DNA from: an uncultured Bacteroides sp.
GTDB lineage: Bacteria; Bacteroidota; Bacteroidia; Bacteroidales; Bacteroidaceae
NCBI GenBank assembly: GCA_959606905.1
Contig: CAUHML010000154.1
Coordinates: 1-7,479 of the forward strand
DNA: 7,479 nt
Direction: 5' to 3'
Both the position numbers and the translations under genes were made by a program. Every line of letters begins with the position of its first letter. Within the stretch, counting starts at the first letter, position 1. The notes under the pieces are model-generated. The model did no database searches and was not told where the DNA came from. It worked only from the letters and a program-made list of their open reading frames with translations. Below are positions 6,018 to 7,479 of the stretch, in pieces.

Positions 6018-6407
6018 GTGGGTATATATACTTTGTGCAAAGCCGAAAGGCTGAATAGTAAAATTCTGATCGGAAAGATGTTTGAAGGCGGTGTTTCGAA
6101 GTCGTTTTCCATCTTTCCGATACGCGTTGTATATATGCCTGTCGAACAAGGCGAGGCTCCGGCTTCCATATTGATCAGTGTATCGAAACGCCGCTTCAAG
6201 AGGGCGGTGAAGCGCAACCGGGTGAAACGGCAGATACGCGAAGCCTACCGGAAGAATAAATATCTGTTGGTAGACGAGTTGCAACGCCGGGAAAAGCGTT
6301 TGGCTATTGCCTTTATCTATCTGTCGGACGAGCTTACTGCTACTGCCGAGCTGGAAGAAAAAATGAAAATAGCGCTTTCGCGTATCTCCGAAAAACTATC
6401 CTTATGA
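6018..6407 (+). CDS. rnpA: Ribonuclease P protein component, GTG start
   Basis: RnpA is the small basic protein subunit of RNase P, which removes the 5' leader from tRNA precursors together with the catalytic RNA rnpB (not in this window). The 129-residue sequence has the conserved N-terminal [11 protein letters not shown] and the RNR signature in [20 protein letters not shown] (56-75, RNR at 66-68). GTG at 6018 is chosen because the conserved TLxKxERL must be included, the first in-frame ATG comes after it, and an in-frame TAA lies at 6006-6008. It follows the HemD-like gene by five bases and overlaps yidD by four (ATGA at 6404-6407). In many bacteria rnpA sits next to rpmH; here it sits behind hemD, while its usual partner yidD is kept downstream. 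Confidence 0.94.
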   Translation: MGIYTLCKAERLNSKILIGKMFEGGVSKSFSIFPIRVVYMPVEQGEAPASILISVSKRRFKRAVKRNRVKRQIREAYRKNKYLLVDELQRREKRLAIAFIYLSDELTATAELEEKMKIALSRISEKLSL

Positions 6408-6679
6408 AAGCCCATAGCTCCCGGATGTCTGGCATCCGGATGTCCGTCAAAGGATTTTTGAGGAGGGTGTTCTCATTCCTGCTCCTGCTTCCTATCTATT
6501 TTTATCGGATTTGCATATCCCCACTTACTCCTCCCTCCTGCCGGTTCACGCCGACTTGCTCGGCATACGCGGTCGAAGCGATAAAGAAACATGGTCCTAT
6601 TAAGGGTTTTTATCTGGCTGTGAGGCGTATCTTACGGTGTCACCCTTGGGGTGGTTCCGGCTATGATCCTGTACCTTAA
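6404..6679 (+). CDS. yidD: YidD membrane-protein insertion efficiency factor
   Basis: YidD is a small membrane-associated protein that assists the YidC/Sec route of inner-membrane protein insertion. The family signature is almost complete: [19 protein letters not shown], then [20 protein letters not shown] and the final DPVP, with three conserved cysteines and an amphipathic N-terminal stretch ([19 protein letters not shown]). At 91 residues it is slightly longer than many YidD proteins because of about 13 extra N-terminal residues. The start at 6404 is supported by the 4-base overlap with rnpA; ATG at 6425 and 6440 are alternatives that would remove the extension. The extra N-terminal codons contain a perfect GC-rich hairpin (6421-6439). 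Eight bases separate it from the TatD-family gene. Confidence 0.93.
   Translation: MKAHSSRMSGIRMSVKGFLRRVFSFLLLLPIYFYRICISPLTPPSCRFTPTCSAYAVEAIKKHGPIKGFYLAVRRILRCHPWGGSGYDPVP
6421..6439 (+). promoter_or_regulatory. Hairpin near the start of yidD
   Basis: CCGGATG (6421-6427) and CATCCGG (6433-6439) form a perfect 7-bp stem with a 5-base loop, starting 17 bases into yidD. CCGGATGTC is also directly repeated at 6421-6429 and 6436-6444. The stem precedes two alternative start codons, so it could affect which start is used or act as an mRNA processing point; this is unproven. Confidence 0.4.
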
Positions 6680-6687
6680 ACTCCAAA

Positions 6688-7350
6688 ATGTGGAAAATGA
6701 AAAGGAATACAAATAATATTCTGGATATTCATACCCATAAAGCAGAACCGGTTTCTGCCGGGAAGGCGATTATTAACCGTAAGTTGGCGACAGATGCTTT
6801 GTGCGAAGGATATTTCTATTCTGCCGGTATTCACCCTTGGGATTTGACGGAGTTTGATACGGAGCGTCGATTGGAATGTCTTCGGGAGCAACTTGCAGAA
6901 AAACAGTTGGTGGCTGTGGGTGAGGCCGGACTGGATAAGTTGGCTGCTGCTCCGATGCAGCTTCAAGTAGCTGTGTTTAAAGAACAGGTGGAATTGTCGG
7001 AAAAGTATGAATTGCCGTTGATTATTCACTGTGTGAAGGCTATGGACGAACTGCTTGCCTTGAGAAAGGAACGTGCACCGAAACAGCCGTGGATATGGCA
7101 TGGATTCCGTGGAAAGCCTGAGCAGGCAAAACAATTGTTACAGAAAGGATTCTATCTTTCTTTCGGAATGCATTACTCCAGTGAGGCGATGAATGTAGTA
7201 CCTGATAGCCGCTTGTTTTTGGAAACGGATGACAGTCCGGTAGATATTGAAGATGTGTTGCGTGATGCGGCGAAAGTACGTGGTGTGGAGGTAGAAACGT
7301 TGCAGGCTATTGTCCGTAAAAATATTCAAGACATCTTTTTTAGGGCGTAA
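6688..7350 (+). CDS. TatD-family metal-dependent hydrolase
   Basis: TatD-family proteins are TIM-barrel metallohydrolases; characterised members act as 3'-5' exonucleases or DNases, despite a name derived from the Tat operon. All expected metal ligands are visible: HxH as His15 and His17 (DIHTH), Glu79 in GEAGLD (78-83), His114 in IIHCVK, His138 in WHGFRG, and Asp181 in LETDDS (178-183); GIHPW (47-51) is also typical. At 220 residues it is shorter than the usual 250-260, with spacing trimmed between His138 and Asp181, but no motif is missing, so it is probably active. ATG at 6688 is used; ATG at 6697 is nearly as likely. It ends the tight cluster; no clear terminator follows, but a promoter for tyrS does. 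Confidence 0.9.
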   Translation: MWKMKRNTNNILDIHTHKAEPVSAGKAIINRKLATDALCEGYFYSAGIHPWDLTEFDTERRLECLREQLAEKQLVAVGEAGLDKLAAAPMQLQVAVFKEQVELSEKYELPLIIHCVKAMDELLALRKERAPKQPWIWHGFRGKPEQAKQLLQKGFYLSFGMHYSSEAMNVVPDSRLFLETDDSPVDIEDVLRDAAKVRGVEVETLQAIVRKNIQDIFFRA

Positions 7351-7353
7351 GAG

Positions 7354-7384
7354 TTGTATCTTCCGAGAAAGAGTCGTACTTTTG
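7354..7384 (+). promoter_or_regulatory. Promoter of tyrS
   Basis: TACTTTTG at 7377-7384 matches the Bacteroides -7 box, and TTG at 7354-7356 (part of GTTG) lies 20 bases upstream, the expected -33 spacing. A start near 7390 leaves a leader of roughly 45-50 A-rich bases before the ATG at 7438. This is the best-formed promoter in the window. Confidence 0.65.
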
Positions 7385-7437
7385 CCCCTCACGGGATTGA
7401 AATACAATAAAAAAACTAATAATAAAAGAGTAATACG

Positions 7438-7479
7438 ATGAATTTTGTAGAAGAATTGAGATGGCGTGGCATGTTGCAG
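7438..7479 (+). CDS. tyrS: Tyrosyl-tRNA synthetase, N-terminal fragment (continues past the window)
   Basis: Only the first 14 codons are present (MNFVEELRWRGMLQ). This matches the characteristic N-terminus of bacterial class I tyrosyl-tRNA synthetases (NxxxELxxRGxxxQ), which charge tRNA-Tyr with tyrosine. The frame is open to the right edge. A promoter lies 54 bases upstream, so it is probably transcribed separately from the preceding cluster. The catalytic HIGH-like and KMSKS motifs are outside the window, so the call rests on a short match. Confidence 0.75.
   Translation, partial: MNFVEELRWRGMLQ

Noticed and set aside
1..7479. CRISPR array, insertion sequence, integrase or toxin-antitoxin module
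   Set aside because: No regularly spaced repeats, transposase or integrase motifs, terminal inverted repeats with target duplications, or paired small toxin-like genes were found on either strand.

Overview
The window looks like chromosomal DNA of a Bacteroides-type organism (Bacteroidales). Evidence: TAnnTTTG-type -7 promoter elements ahead of several genes, weak or absent Shine-Dalgarno sequences, a secreted DUF3244-like protein, a DUF4271-like membrane protein, and housekeeping proteins whose sequences read as Bacteroides versions. All credible genes lie on the + strand. Species cannot be fixed from the sequence alone.

Layout. (1) 1-1082: 3' part of metK (S-adenosylmethionine synthetase), closed by a strong hairpin terminator at 1110-1164. 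(2) 1216-3371: a visibly A+T-richer block. It holds a membrane-anchored TPR protein with a C-terminal LuxR-like helix-turn-helix, then a small secreted DUF3244-like protein with its own -7 element and a 7-bp direct repeat upstream. They look like a regulator/target pair. (3) 3372-3813: about 440 bases without a convincing gene but full of inverted repeats, including helices with G-U pairs that favour a + strand structured RNA (best part 3584-3745) and two mutually exclusive hairpins at 3535-3570. (4) 3814-7350: a tightly packed cluster, LOG-family phosphoribohydrolase, DUF4271-like membrane protein, HemD-like protein, rnpA, yidD and a TatD-family hydrolase. Junctions are 4-nt ATGA overlaps or gaps of 4-8 nt, which suggests co-transcription and translational coupling. 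(5) 7351-7479: a clear promoter and the first 14 codons of tyrS.

How the parts work together. metK, rnpA, yidD and tyrS are core genes for methyl-donor supply, tRNA 5' maturation, membrane-protein insertion and tRNA charging. The regulator/DUF3244 block is the accessory part and probably an envelope-sensing module, though its signal is unknown. The least explained items are the structured intergenic region, the isolated HemD-like gene with a TTG start in a lineage generally dependent on external heme, and the membrane-spanning one-component regulator.
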